Source: UBA4742 sp037138595
Lineage (GTDB): Bacteria > Actinomycetota > Acidimicrobiia > Acidimicrobiales > Acidimicrobilacustridaceae
Reading direction: 5' to 3'
Assembly: GCA_037138595.1 (NCBI GenBank)
Contig: JBAXIB010000019.1
Location: 1-63,802, forward strand
Length of the DNA stretch: 63,802 bases
The position numbers and the translations under genes were made by a program. Shown here one piece after another: positions 25,513 through 34,241 of this stretch. The first letter of the stretch is position 1, and each line of letters opens with the position of its first letter. A model generated the notes under the pieces. It worked only from the letters and a program-made list of their open reading frames with translations. It did no database searches and was not told the origin of the DNA.

Positions 25513-26325
25513 ATGAAAACGTCGCAATATCGGATTGCAGCAGACTCAAAAGTCGTGCTGCCTCATTTGCCATCGGGCGACACCGACGGCTTCAACGGAA
25601 ACAAAACCGACGCGCTGCGCCGAATCGAAGAACAATCAGCTCGACTCTTTGATCTTCAGCAACTGTTGTACGCCGATAATTCGCGCAAAGTCCTCGTGGT
25701 GCTGCAAGGGATGGACACCTCAGGCAAGGACGGCACCATCAAGCACGTATTCAAAATGGTCAATCCATTGGGCGTCAAAGTTGCGAACTTCAAACGACCC
25801 AACGATGTCGAACTTGAACACGATTACCTCTGGCGTGTTCATCACAATGTTCCCCGCTCAGGCGAAATTACGATTTTCAACCGATCCCATTATGAAGACG
25901 TGCTCGTCGTTCGGGTGCACGATCTCGTCCCAAAGCACACGTGGGAGAGACGCTTTGCCCACATCCGCAACTTCGAATCTATGCTCGCTGACGAAGGCAC
26001 CGTCATTCTCAAGTTCTTCCTGCATATCTCACGCGAAGAACAGGGCAAACGCCTCCAAGAACGGCTCGACAATCCGGCCAAACATTGGAAGTTTGAGCAC
26101 GGTGACATTGAAGAGCGGCGTTATTGGGACCAATACACCACTGCCTACCAAGATGCGATCAGTCGAACCTCAACATCAGACGCACCCTGGTATGTCATCC
26201 CAGCGGACAAAAAATGGTACCGAAACCTTTTGATTTCGACCGTACTGGTCGAGACGCTCGAAAGTCTCAATCTGTCGTATCCGGCGCCGAAAACTGATCT
26301 CGCCGACATCGTCATCGAGTCGTGA
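25513..26325 (+). CDS. ppk2: Polyphosphate kinase 2 (PPK2)
   Basis: A 270-residue PPK2-family phosphotransferase. Walker A is GMDTSGKDG (residues 67-75), Walker B lies in FNRSHYEDVLVVRVH, and the lid region in FLHISREEQGKRLQERLDNPAKHWKF. The length and DTSGKD motif fit the class that phosphorylates nucleoside mono- or diphosphates with polyphosphate. It works in the cytosol in energy storage or nucleotide salvage. It is co-directional and nearly contiguous with the Dabb gene and meets the ATP synthase operon tail to tail. Confidence 0.93.
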   Translation: MKTSQYRIAADSKVVLPHLPSGDTDGFNGNKTDALRRIEEQSARLFDLQQLLYADNSRKVLVVLQGMDTSGKDGTIKHVFKMVNPLGVKVANFKRPNDVELEHDYLWRVHHNVPRSGEITIFNRSHYEDVLVVRVHDLVPKHTWERRFAHIRNFESMLADEGTVILKFFLHISREEQGKRLQERLDNPAKHWKFEHGDIEERRYWDQYTTAYQDAISRTSTSDAPWYVIPADKKWYRNLLISTVLVETLESLNLSYPAPKTDLADIVIES

Positions 26326-26334
26326 GCTGACTCA

Positions 26335-26351
26335 TCGGTTTTCTAAACCGA
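26335..26351. terminator. Hairpin between ppk2 and atpC
   Basis: TCGGTTT-TCT-AAACCGA is a perfect 7-bp stem with a 3-nt loop, 9 bp after the ppk2 stop and containing the atpC stop in its loop. It is symmetric, so it could serve both convergent operons, but neither side has a long T-tract. Confidence 0.45.
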
Positions 26352-26750
26352 AACGTTTGCTGCCCGCAGCCGTGCATGGGCTCGGGCGAGCGCAGCAGTA
26401 GCTTCTGCGATTTCATGATCACTTTCGCTGGCTCCAACCGCAGCTTCGGCGCTCGCCGCCGCCGCTTCAGCTCGCGAGGCGTCAATGGTTTCCGATAGCT
26501 CGGCGAGGTCGGACAAAATCGTGACCCGGTCTTGCATGATTGAGATAAACCCGCCGTGGGCCGCAGCTCGCGAGCGGGTTCCGTCAACAGCAACGATTTC
26601 GACTACCCACGTGTCGAGCGCACCGACAAATGGCGCGTGGCCCGAAAGGAAGGCGATGTCACCACCGCCCAACGTGCGCGCCACCACCATCGACGCTTCG
26701 GTTACCAATAGCACGCGCTCAGGCGAGACAAGCTCGACCTGCAACGGCAT
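26343..26750 (-). CDS. atpC: F1 ATP synthase epsilon subunit
   Basis: A 135-residue epsilon subunit. The N-terminal beta-sandwich is seen in LQVELVSPERVLLVTEASMVVARTLGGGDIAFLSGHAPFVGAL and the C-terminal helical hairpin in SRAEAAAASAEAAVGASESDHEIAEATAALARAHARLRAA, which is Ala-rich. It links gamma to the c-ring and inhibits ATP hydrolysis. Last gene of the operon; its ATG shares one base with the atpD stop. Length is normal. Confidence 0.95.
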   Translation of the reverse strand: MPLQVELVSPERVLLVTEASMVVARTLGGGDIAFLSGHAPFVGALDTWVVEIVAVDGTRSRAAAHGGFISIMQDRVTILSDLAELSETIDASRAEAAAASAEAAVGASESDHEIAEATAALARAHARLRAANVSV

Positions 26751-28213
26751 CAGGCGTTCTTCTCAAGTTCGCGAGCCTTGGCCCGCACCGAGTCAGCGTC
26801 ACCGACGTTCAAGAACGCTTGCTCCGGCATGTCATCAAGATCGCCACGCACCAACTGATCGAACGAGTCGATGGTGTCTTCAATTGAAACCGTCACACCT
26901 TCAAGGCCAGTAAAGACCTTCGCAACGTTGAACGGTTGCGACAAGAACCGCTGCACCTTGCGGGCACGGTTCACGGTGATGCGATCTTCTTCCGAAAGCT
27001 CGTCGAGACCGAGAATGGCGATGATGTCTTGCAATTCCTTATACCGCTGCAGTACTTCTTGCACCCGGCGGGCGACGTCATAGTGACGTTGCCCAACGAC
27101 TTCCGGCGCCAGAATTGTTGAAGTCGAGGCGAGCGGATCGACGGCGGGATAAATTCCGAGCGACGCAATCTCTCGGGACAACTCCGTTGTCGCATCGAGA
27201 TGGGTGAAGGTCGTGAACGGCGCCGGATCGGTGTAATCGTCTGCCGGCACGTACACCGCCTGCAGCGACGTGATCGACTTACCGCGAGTTGAGGTGATTC
27301 GTTCCTGAAGCTCGCCCATTTCGTCAGCAAGCGTCGGCTGATAACCCACCGCGGATGGCATACGCCCAAGCAGCGTCGACACTTCAGAACCGGCCTGCAC
27401 GAATCGGAAAATGTTGTCAACAAACAACAACACGTCTTGGCCCTGAACGTCACGGAAATACTCGGCCATAGTCAGCGCCGAAAGCGCAACTCGCAAGCGC
27501 ACGCCTGGCGGCTCATCCATCTGACCAAAGACCAACGCTGCCTTTTCAAGCACGCCGGTCTCTTCCATTTCGAGCAGGAGGTCGGTTCCCTCACGGGTGC
27601 GTTCGCCCACGCCGGCAAACACCGATACACCACCGTGCTGAGTAGCGACCCGGTTGATCATCTCCTGGATGACCACGGTCTTACCCACGCCCGCACCACC
27701 GAACAGTCCGATCTTGCCGCCCTGCACGTAAGGCGTAAGAAGGTCGATCACCTTGAGGCCGGTGGGAAACACCAGGGCCTTGGGCTCGAGGGTTTCAAAA
27801 GCGGGTGCCTCGCGATGGATATCCCACCGCTCCTTCACGTTTTCGAGCACCGAAACGGGCGCATTCAACGGCTCGCCGATGACATTCCAGACTTTGCCAA
27901 GCGTCACATCGCCCACCGGCACGCTGATGCCACGGCCCGTGTTCCGCACGGTCGTACCGCGGGTAAGGCCGTCAGTTGGCTTTAGCGCCACCACCCGAAC
28001 GCGACTGTCGCCAATTTGCTGAGCGACTTCACCGGTCACGAGCACTTCGCTGCCATCAAGGTTAATCGTCCATTGCACCGCGTAGTTGATCTCGGGTAGC
28101 GAGCCACGTGGGAACTCGACGTCGACCACGGGTCCGGCAATCGCTACGACGCGGCCTTCCTTCAATGCCGGAGCGTCTGACGCTTGGCTCGTGGGATTCT
28201 CGGTGACGGTCAT
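26750..28213 (-). CDS. atpD: F1 ATP synthase beta subunit
   Basis: A 487-residue catalytic subunit. Walker A is GLFGGAGVGKTVVIQEM, the catalytic Glu region is AGVGERTREG, Walker B lies in DVLLFVDNIFRF, and the DELSEEDRITVNRARKVQRFLSQPF segment is the conserved C-terminal domain. It binds ADP and phosphate and forms ATP at the alpha/beta interface. The ATG at 28213 is preceded by AGGAGA; a longer in-frame extension of 20 codons lacks homology. It lies 25 bp after atpG. Confidence 0.97.
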   Translation of the reverse strand: MTVTENPTSQASDAPALKEGRVVAIAGPVVDVEFPRGSLPEINYAVQWTINLDGSEVLVTGEVAQQIGDSRVRVVALKPTDGLTRGTTVRNTGRGISVPVGDVTLGKVWNVIGEPLNAPVSVLENVKERWDIHREAPAFETLEPKALVFPTGLKVIDLLTPYVQGGKIGLFGGAGVGKTVVIQEMINRVATQHGGVSVFAGVGERTREGTDLLLEMEETGVLEKAALVFGQMDEPPGVRLRVALSALTMAEYFRDVQGQDVLLFVDNIFRFVQAGSEVSTLLGRMPSAVGYQPTLADEMGELQERITSTRGKSITSLQAVYVPADDYTDPAPFTTFTHLDATTELSREIASLGIYPAVDPLASTSTILAPEVVGQRHYDVARRVQEVLQRYKELQDIIAILGLDELSEEDRITVNRARKVQRFLSQPFNVAKVFTGLEGVTVSIEDTIDSFDQLVRGDLDDMPEQAFLNVGDADSVRAKARELEKNA

Positions 28214-28238
28214 CTGGGATTCTCCTGGTGCGTTCGGA

Positions 28239-29228
28239 TCAGTGCTGCGAGGCGAGGTGATCGGTGGGGTCAAGGTGCTCGGGAAACAGGTGCTCGGGCG
28301 TTAGGCGATCGAGCAACAGATCAACCGGGGCACCCTTGTCATCTTTGAGAGCTTCAGCACCACTAACGATTTCCATGATCTCGGTAGTGATGGAATCTTG
28401 TCGAGCCCGGTTCATGATGCGGGTCAATTTGGTCTTCAGTTCATCGGCGTTGTCGGTAGCAGCCTTCATGGCTCGCTGACGCGCCGCCTGTTCGGCCGCA
28501 GATGCATCGAGCAGTGCGGAAAGGATGCGTGCTTCGACATAGCGCGGAAGGATCGCATCGAGGATCCCCGAAGGCGACGGCTCGTATTCGAGGTCGCCGG
28601 ACGGTCCAGCGCCCGAGCCAGCATCAGACTCGCCGACATCGACGACGAGTGGCAAGAAGCGACGCACGACGGCTTCTTGTGATGACGAGTTGATGTATCG
28701 GGTATAGGCGAGATCCACCGTACTGAGTTCGCCTGACTCAAAATGTTCACGGAACGATGCCGCAATCTGTCGAGCATCTTCGTAAGTCGGCTTGTCGGAC
28801 ATTTTCGAAAAATGGGCGTCAATCCGGTACCCACGAAAGCGGAAGTACTTCTCGCCTTTGGTCCCGATCACGATCAGTGAATAATCCTGACCCGCCGCCT
28901 CCGCCGCCTTAATTTCACGCTCGGCCATGCGAATCACGCTGGAGTTGTAGCCGCCGCAAAGACCTCGGTCCGATGTCACCACGATGATTGCGGCTTTGGT
29001 GGCATCAGGATTTTCACGCAGCAATGGGTGATTCTTTGCCGCCCCAGCACGAACCAAGTCAAGAATCATCGCCGTGATCTGCTCGCTATATGGCCGAGCC
29101 TCAGCCGCGCGGTCCTGAGCTTTCACCACTCGGGTTGCCGCGATGAGTTCCATGGCGCGCGTGATCTTCCTCGTCGACTCAACGCTTCGAATGCGACGGC
29201 GGAGAGTCCGCTCCTGACCACCGGCCAC
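28239..29228 (-). CDS. atpG: F1 ATP synthase gamma subunit, extended C-terminus
   Basis: A 329-residue gamma subunit, the rotor shaft. The N-terminal helix RRRIRSVESTRKITRAMELIAATRV and the C-terminal RQDSITTEIMEIVSGAEAL are the two halves of the central coiled coil. VVTSDRGLCGGYNSSVIR is the conserved foot region. After the usual end at GAEAL come about 30 extra residues (KDDKGAPVDLLLDRLTPEHLFPEHLD...), longer than standard subunits of 285-305 residues. There is also an acidic/glycine insert near residue 200 (ESDAGSGAGPSGDLEYEPSPSG). It starts with ATG 2 bp after the atpA stop. Confidence 0.96.
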   Translation of the reverse strand: MAGGQERTLRRRIRSVESTRKITRAMELIAATRVVKAQDRAAEARPYSEQITAMILDLVRAGAAKNHPLLRENPDATKAAIIVVTSDRGLCGGYNSSVIRMAEREIKAAEAAGQDYSLIVIGTKGEKYFRFRGYRIDAHFSKMSDKPTYEDARQIAASFREHFESGELSTVDLAYTRYINSSSQEAVVRRFLPLVVDVGESDAGSGAGPSGDLEYEPSPSGILDAILPRYVEARILSALLDASAAEQAARQRAMKAATDNADELKTKLTRIMNRARQDSITTEIMEIVSGAEALKDDKGAPVDLLLDRLTPEHLFPEHLDPTDHLASQH

Positions 29229-29230
29229 GA

Positions 29231-30880
29231 TTAGGCCTCAGTCTCGTTACGAGCGATTTCGTCTTCGGGAAGGATCGCTTCTGCTCGACCGCCAGCGTGG
29301 GTGACCACTGCGTCACCAACTTCGATGTCATCGGCGGCGATGCCGCCAAGGGTTGCGTCGCTCGGCGAGAACTCCTCAACGAAGTCGCCAATCGCTGCTT
29401 CAAGGGCGCCATCGGCAGGCATTTTGCCCGTCTCGGTGATTCCGTCGAGGATCGCACTGTGCCGACCCCGCAGATAGTCGAGGAGGTCGGCTTCGAAACG
29501 CTTCACATCGGAAATGGGCAACGTGTCAAGGAACCCGCCGGTGCCAGCCGCGATAATCGCCACCTGCTCATTCATCGGCATCGGTGAATTCAGGTTTTGC
29601 TTCAACAACTCGGTCAAGCGATAGCCGCGATCGAGTTGCGCCGCGGAAATCTTGTCGAGTTCCGACCCGAAAGTTGCGAACGACTCGAGTTCACGGAACT
29701 GGGCCAAATCGAGCTTGAGTGTGCCTGACACCGTTTTCATTGCCTTGGTTTGGGCTGCTCCACCCACGCGAGAAACTGAAATGCCCACGTCGACTGCGGG
29801 TCGCACACCGGACTTAAACAGATCGTCTTGCAGATAGACCTGCCCATCAGTGATCGAGATCACGTTGGTCGGGATGTAGGCCGATACGTCGCCAGCCTTG
29901 GTCTCAATCACTGGCAGCGCGGTGAGCGAGCCCGCGCCGAGATCGTCGGACAGTTTCGCGGCCCGCTCGAGCAGACGGCTATGCAAATAGAACACATCGC
30001 CCGGGTAGGCCTCGCGTCCTGGTGGGCGGCGCAGCAGCAGCGACATCTGACGATACGCCTCGGCTTGTTTCGAAAGGTCGTCGTAGACGATGAGGGCAGC
30101 TTGGCCGTTATCCATCCAGTGCTGACCCATCGCACAACCGGCGTAGGGCGCCAGATACTTAAACGGCGCTGGATCGCCAGCCGAGGCCACCACGACCACG
30201 GTGTAATCAAGCGCACCATATTCACGAAGCGTGTTCACCGTTTGCGACACGGTCGAGGCTTTCTGGCCTATCGCGACATAAATGCATTTCACGTTCTGAC
30301 CCTTTTGGTTCAAAATCGTGTCGATGCAAATTGTGGTCTTGCCGGTCTTGCGGTCACCAATGATGAGCTGACGCTGGCCACGACCGATTGGGGTCATAGC
30401 GTCGATTGACTTGATGCCAGTCTGCATTGGCTCGTGGACCGGCTGGCGACCGACGATGCCAGGAGCCTGCACCTCCATGCGTCGCATTTCGGCGCCAACG
30501 ATGTCACCCGCGCCGTCAATCGCGTTACCGAGCGCATCAACGACCCGGCCAAGCATCGCGTCGCCGACCGGCACTGACAGAATCCGCCCGGTTGCCTTGA
30601 CCGGCGCACCTTCTTGAACCTGCGCTGATGACTCAGCATCACCCAGGATCACTGCGCCGATCGACTCTTCGTCAAGGTTCAGCGCGAGGCCAAGGGTTCC
30701 GCCCTCAAATTCGAGCAGTTCGTTGACCCCAACATCGGGAAGGCCAGATACTCGAGCGATGCCATCACCAACTTCGAGTACCCGTCCGATCTGACGGAGC
30801 TCGACATCGGGATGAAAATCGGCGAGGTTCTTCGTGAGGCTCGCTGTGATGTCGCTGGTATTGATCGTAAGTTCGGCCAT
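29231..30880 (-). CDS. atpA: F1 ATP synthase alpha subunit
   Basis: A 549-residue non-catalytic nucleotide-binding subunit. Walker A is IIGDRKTGKTTICIDTIL, VSRVGGAAQTKAMK is the conserved motif with the Arg finger nearby, and the C-terminal domain runs to an acidic tail. It alternates with beta in F1. The ATG at 30880 was chosen because it gives the family N-terminus MAELTINTSDITASL; upstream codons are unrelated. It is separated from atpH by 79 bp, the longest gap inside the F1 part of the operon. Confidence 0.97.
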   Translation of the reverse strand: MAELTINTSDITASLTKNLADFHPDVELRQIGRVLEVGDGIARVSGLPDVGVNELLEFEGGTLGLALNLDEESIGAVILGDAESSAQVQEGAPVKATGRILSVPVGDAMLGRVVDALGNAIDGAGDIVGAEMRRMEVQAPGIVGRQPVHEPMQTGIKSIDAMTPIGRGQRQLIIGDRKTGKTTICIDTILNQKGQNVKCIYVAIGQKASTVSQTVNTLREYGALDYTVVVVASAGDPAPFKYLAPYAGCAMGQHWMDNGQAALIVYDDLSKQAEAYRQMSLLLRRPPGREAYPGDVFYLHSRLLERAAKLSDDLGAGSLTALPVIETKAGDVSAYIPTNVISITDGQVYLQDDLFKSGVRPAVDVGISVSRVGGAAQTKAMKTVSGTLKLDLAQFRELESFATFGSELDKISAAQLDRGYRLTELLKQNLNSPMPMNEQVAIIAAGTGGFLDTLPISDVKRFEADLLDYLRGRHSAILDGITETGKMPADGALEAAIGDFVEEFSPSDATLGGIAADDIEVGDAVVTHAGGRAEAILPEDEIARNETEA

Positions 30881-30959
30881 GAGATTCGACTTCTTCCTTG
30901 ACGGGCATTCGCGGCTGGATCGGCGCACGCCAACTGGCGCCGCGGGACGACGGGCTTGG

Positions 30960-31514
30960 CTAGTTGGACACTCGCATGGTCTCTCGGAGTTGGCTCAGGC
31001 GATGGCGGACCGATCCGTCGATCACCGTGTCACCGATTTGGGTGATCACACCACCAAGGACCGTTGGGTCAATGATGACTTTGACTTCGACCGCACCACC
31101 GACGGCGCGACTAAGCGCATCGGTCAAGCGAGCAAGTTGGTCATCGGTCAATTCGATCGCTGAACGCACTTCGGCGACCGATCGGTCACCGCGACGGGCA
31201 ATCAACTCGACAAATCGGTCAATGATCGCGGGCAGGTCTCGGGCGTGCCCGACACCAACCACCATTGAAACCAGAGCAATTGTGACCGTGGACGCCTTGC
31301 CCGCTAGGAGGTCCTCAACAATTTGCTGACGGCGAGCCGCGGGCAAGTTCTGATCAGTCAGCGCGTCGCTCAGTTCATCAGAACCTTCGATAACTCGCGC
31401 CAAACGGAACAATTCGTCAGCCACTTCGGCTGCGTTCGGTTCGTTGGTAGCAACGGACAGCAACGCCTCGGCGTAACCGGTTATCCGCTGCTCGTTTTTG
31501 GTCTGCTCGGCCAC
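30960..31514 (-). CDS. atpH: ATP synthase delta subunit (OSCP)
   Basis: A 184-residue delta subunit: N-terminal six-helix domain (ITGYAEALLSVATNEPNAAEVADELFRLARVI) and C-terminal segment SAIELTDDQLARLTDALSRAVGGAVEVKVIIDPTVLGGVITQIGDTVIDGSVRHRLSQLRETM. It clamps the top of F1 to the b stalk. Starts with GTG, with AAGGAG about 8 bp upstream. It is a free-standing delta, not fused to b as in mycobacteria. Confidence 0.95.
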   Translation of the reverse strand: MAEQTKNEQRITGYAEALLSVATNEPNAAEVADELFRLARVIEGSDELSDALTDQNLPAARRQQIVEDLLAGKASTVTIALVSMVVGVGHARDLPAIIDRFVELIARRGDRSVAEVRSAIELTDDQLARLTDALSRAVGGAVEVKVIIDPTVLGGVITQIGDTVIDGSVRHRLSQLRETMRVSN

Positions 31515-31563
31515 GAGCCGATCTCCTTCGAAGTTTCGTCCGCCGAGAATTCGGCGAGCGGGT

Positions 31564-32244
31564 TTAGTTCGTCGATCCGACCTGGTTGATGTAATTCTCG
31601 ATCAGATCGACCTGCGTCTGGCGATCAAGGCTCTTGTGTACGACGGCCTCGGCAGCACCAATTGCCAGTGTGGCAACTTCGCCCCGGAGGTCAGAAATCG
31701 CTTGCGCCTTCGATGCCTCAATGTCGGCTGCGGCCCGCTGCTTCAGTTCAGCAATCTCGGCTTCGGCTCGACGATGCAGTTCTGCTTTGAGTCCGTCAGC
31801 AGTCGCCCGAGCATCTTCAATGATGCGCGTTGCTTCTGCCTTGGAGTCCGCAACCTGTGCTTGGTATTGCGCCAATAGTTCCTCGGCCTCAACCTTGGCT
31901 GAGTCAGCGCGATCAAGATCGCCACGGATACGGTCGGTGCGACCCTCCATGCCTTTCTTGATACCAGGAAGCGCGAACTTCCACATGATGACCAGCAGGA
32001 TGATGAACGCCAGACCGCCATAGAACAGGTCGGTCGAGTCAGGAACGATTGGACTGGTTGCCTTAACGCAATCTTCGGCCGGTAAGCCTTTGGCTGCTTT
32101 TTCCTCGACGCATTTTCCGATCTCGGTTTGCTTCACCGTCGGGTTGATCGTCGAAGTCGTGGGAGCTGCTCCGACTGCCGACGCTGACCCGACAAGCAGA
32201 CCCAGCATCAAGACACCCGAGGCAATTGCCGCTCTCGTGCGCAT
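31564..32244 (-). CDS. atpF: ATP synthase b subunit with signal peptide
   Basis: A 226-residue peripheral-stalk subunit. Unlike ordinary b subunits it begins with a signal-peptide-like stretch (MRTRAAIASGVLMLGLLVGSASAVGA), followed by about 45 polar residues with Cys45 and Cys59. Then come the usual membrane helix (residues about 74-92, YGGLAFIILLVIMWKFALP) and a long amphipathic helix to the C-terminus (RTDRIRGDLDRADSAKVEAEELLAQYQAQV...). The b helix binds delta and F1. If the signal is cleaved, a short disulfide-capable segment would project outside the membrane. It lies 8 bp after atpE. Confidence 0.94.
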   Translation of the reverse strand: MRTRAAIASGVLMLGLLVGSASAVGAAPTTSTINPTVKQTEIGKCVEEKAAKGLPAEDCVKATSPIVPDSTDLFYGGLAFIILLVIMWKFALPGIKKGMEGRTDRIRGDLDRADSAKVEAEELLAQYQAQVADSKAEATRIIEDARATADGLKAELHRRAEAEIAELKQRAAADIEASKAQAISDLRGEVATLAIGAAEAVVHKSLDRQTQVDLIENYINQVGSTN

Positions 32245-32252
32245 CGGTGGGC

Positions 32253-32510
32253 CTAACCCTTCAGCAAGAACGCGAGGACGAACCCGAATAGGGCGAGTGC
32301 CTCGGTGAACGCGATACCGAGGAACATGGTCGTGCGGACCGGGCCAGAAGCCTCAGGCTGACGGGCCATAGCAGTGATGGCGTTACCAACCACGATACCG
32401 ATACCGATACCGGGGCCAATGGCCGCGCCACCGTAAACGATGCCGGCGCCGATGGTCTTGAGACCGGCTTCCAGTTCGCCTGCGCCTTGCTCAGCGAGTA
32501 CGTGCAGCAA
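32253..32510 (-). CDS. atpE: ATP synthase c subunit (proton ring)
   Basis: An 85-residue hairpin of two membrane helices: GLKTIGAGIVYGGAAIGPGIGIGIVVGNA and TTMFLGIAFTEALALFGFVLAFLL, joined by the RQPE loop. The ion-binding Glu is in FTEALAL. The Gln and Ser/Thr ligands of sodium-type rings are absent, so it is a proton enzyme. It starts with TTG (AAGGAG upstream), unusual for such a highly expressed protein. About 74 bp separate it from atpB. Confidence 0.95.
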   Translation of the reverse strand: MLHVLAEQGAGELEAGLKTIGAGIVYGGAAIGPGIGIGIVVGNAITAMARQPEASGPVRTTMFLGIAFTEALALFGFVLAFLLKG

Positions 32511-32584
32511 TGGACTCTCCTTCTATTCTTTTTCGGACTTACTAGGTGGATTGGGGTGAAACGTAGAACCGAGCGGTACTCGAA

Positions 32585-33355
32585 TCAGTGCTCGGGGTGC
32601 ATCGCTAGACCGATGTAAACGGCAGCGAGAATGGTGAAGATGAATGCCTGAAGAAACGAAACCAACACCTCGAAGCCCATCAATGCGATGAGCAGACCAA
32701 ACGGCAGCACACCGAATGGTTTGAGGAACACTGCCTCGGCCGTGAACATGCCAGCCGACAGCACCGCGAAACTTGCCAGCAAGAGATGGCCTGCCAGCAT
32801 GTTGGCGAAAAGTCGAACGGCCAACGAAAGCGGCCGAACGAAAAGCGTCGACACGATCTCAATCGGCGTGACGAGGATGTACAACGGCCACGGCACGCCA
32901 GGCGGAAACGCCATGCCCTTCAAGTAGCCAAAAAATCCTTGGCTCTTGATGCCAACTGCGTTGAACAACACCCAAATCAAAATCGCCAACTCGGCAGGAA
33001 TGGCGATGTGTGCGGTCACGGGCATCTGAAATCCGGGCAGGACCTCCCAAAAGTTCAGCACCAAAATGAAGCTGAACAAGGTGAGCATGAAAGGCGTCCA
33101 ACTCAGGCCCTCTTCGCCCATGCTCTGCAAGATGATGCCCTCTTGCACAAAATCGACGGCCGATTCGGCCACGTTCTGCGCTCCGGTGGGCACAAGCTTT
33201 CGCTTCGACCCAGCGATGAGGAAGAACGCAAGAATGATCACCACCGACAAAATGATTTGGATGGTGACACGTGTGACGCCATACCAATCGCTTCCCCAGA
33301 TGACTTTCCACTGGACGAGCTGGCTAACGGCGGGGAACTCGAGACCGAAGGTCAC
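32585..33355 (-). CDS. atpB: ATP synthase a subunit
   Basis: A 256-residue integral membrane protein with five or six helices. The essential Arg is in VRPLSLAVRLFANMLAGHLLL (the RLFAN motif), followed by the last helix pair with VSFLQAFIFTILAAVYIGLA. It forms the two proton half-channels against the c ring. The start is GTG 3 bp after the stop of the preceding gene. Length and layout are typical of actinobacteria. Confidence 0.96.
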   Translation of the reverse strand: MTFGLEFPAVSQLVQWKVIWGSDWYGVTRVTIQIILSVVIILAFFLIAGSKRKLVPTGAQNVAESAVDFVQEGIILQSMGEEGLSWTPFMLTLFSFILVLNFWEVLPGFQMPVTAHIAIPAELAILIWVLFNAVGIKSQGFFGYLKGMAFPPGVPWPLYILVTPIEIVSTLFVRPLSLAVRLFANMLAGHLLLASFAVLSAGMFTAEAVFLKPFGVLPFGLLIALMGFEVLVSFLQAFIFTILAAVYIGLAMHPEH

Positions 33356-33358
33356 CGG

Positions 33359-33793
33359 TCAGGCTCCTTTTTGGGGCTTGAGGCCAGGAAAGGCCAGAGA
33401 CATGGACACATAACGGGTTTCCCAAATCAGCAAGCCGAGATGGGTCACGAGGACAGTAAGCAACAGCGGAACCAGCGACGCCCATGAAGTTCCCTTGACG
33501 AGCATCACCGCCCCCACGATCAAAGCCATACGAACGATGAAGCCGCCAAGAGTGGCGGCCATCAACATGGTCGGCGAAATGCGAGCCGACCACGACAGCA
33601 CTGCGGCGGTCACCATGAAATTCACCAACACGATGCCGATGCCAAATGCGCTCGACAGAGCGCCGTCGATCCCCCAGATGAGTCCACATATCAAGACCAG
33701 GATCGGAGCGACCGGCAATGCCCGGCGAACCATGTCGGTCGCGATGTCAACTTCGGGTGACCCTTCGACGTAACTCACGGGCTGATCAGCCAT
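33359..33793 (-). CDS. AtpI-like four-helix membrane protein
   Basis: A 144-residue membrane protein with about four hydrophobic segments (PVAPILVLICGLIWG, GIGIVLVNFMVTAAVLSW, LMAATLGGFIVRMALIVGAVMLV, LVPLLLTVLVTHLGLLIWE). Position directly before atpB and topology match the ATP synthase protein I group (PF03899-like), which helps c-ring assembly or ion supply. Sequence in this group is poorly conserved, so the name rests on place and topology. The ATG at 33793 overlaps the preceding small gene by 8 bases. Confidence 0.75.
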   Translation of the reverse strand: MADQPVSYVEGSPEVDIATDMVRRALPVAPILVLICGLIWGIDGALSSAFGIGIVLVNFMVTAAVLSWSARISPTMLMAATLGGFIVRMALIVGAVMLVKGTSWASLVPLLLTVLVTHLGLLIWETRYVSMSLAFPGLKPQKGA

Positions 33794-34070
33794 CAGTTGC
33801 CCCGACATCCGACGGTGCGGGCTTCCGCGCCCAAGGAGCTGCGGCATCGTGAGCTTCCATCTCACTGGAGTAACGCATCACGAGTTTCCAGATTTCGTAG
33901 CCAAACACAACGAGGCCAAAGATCAAGGTAAAGACCAAATGGAGCCCGAGCCAACGATCGACGAGGAATCCGAGAAACGCAAACAGGATTGGCGTGGCGA
34001 CCATTTCGAACGCGGCAGCTAATCCATCGCCGAAACCGCTGTTGATGTCTCGAACTGCACGAAGATCCAT
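33786..34070 (-). CDS. AtpZ/AtpI-type F0F1 assembly protein
   Basis: A 94-residue protein with two membrane helices (GLAAAFEMVATPILFAFLGFLVDRWL and LVFTLIFGLVVFGYEIWKLV). The second-helix pattern G-x-x-F-G-x-x-x-G.. and location at the head of the operon fit the small ATPase gene1/AtpZ family (PF09527). It is the first gene of the operon and has a strong ribosome site (GAGGAGG) before the ATG at 34070. The tail is charged and probably cytoplasmic. The 171 bp upstream must hold the operon promoter; no consensus pair stands out by eye. Confidence 0.78.
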   Translation of the reverse strand: MDLRAVRDINSGFGDGLAAAFEMVATPILFAFLGFLVDRWLGLHLVFTLIFGLVVFGYEIWKLVMRYSSEMEAHDAAAPWARKPAPSDVGATDG

Positions 34071-34241
34071 GTCGGAACCTCCTCTCAAACTTTGCTCGGC
34101 CAAACATGATCAACCAAGCATGAACTGCTCGGTATTCACGCGCTCCTTACGACCGACGCGTCGCGTCAACTAGGGCTTGTGAAGCGGAGCGCAATCTATG
34201 TTCCCGTCCGAAGTTGGTGCAAATCATGGGCGAGCCAATAA

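Noticed and set aside
32253..32510. Sodium-type c ring
   Set aside because: The Gln and the Ser/Thr next to the Glu required for sodium binding are absent.
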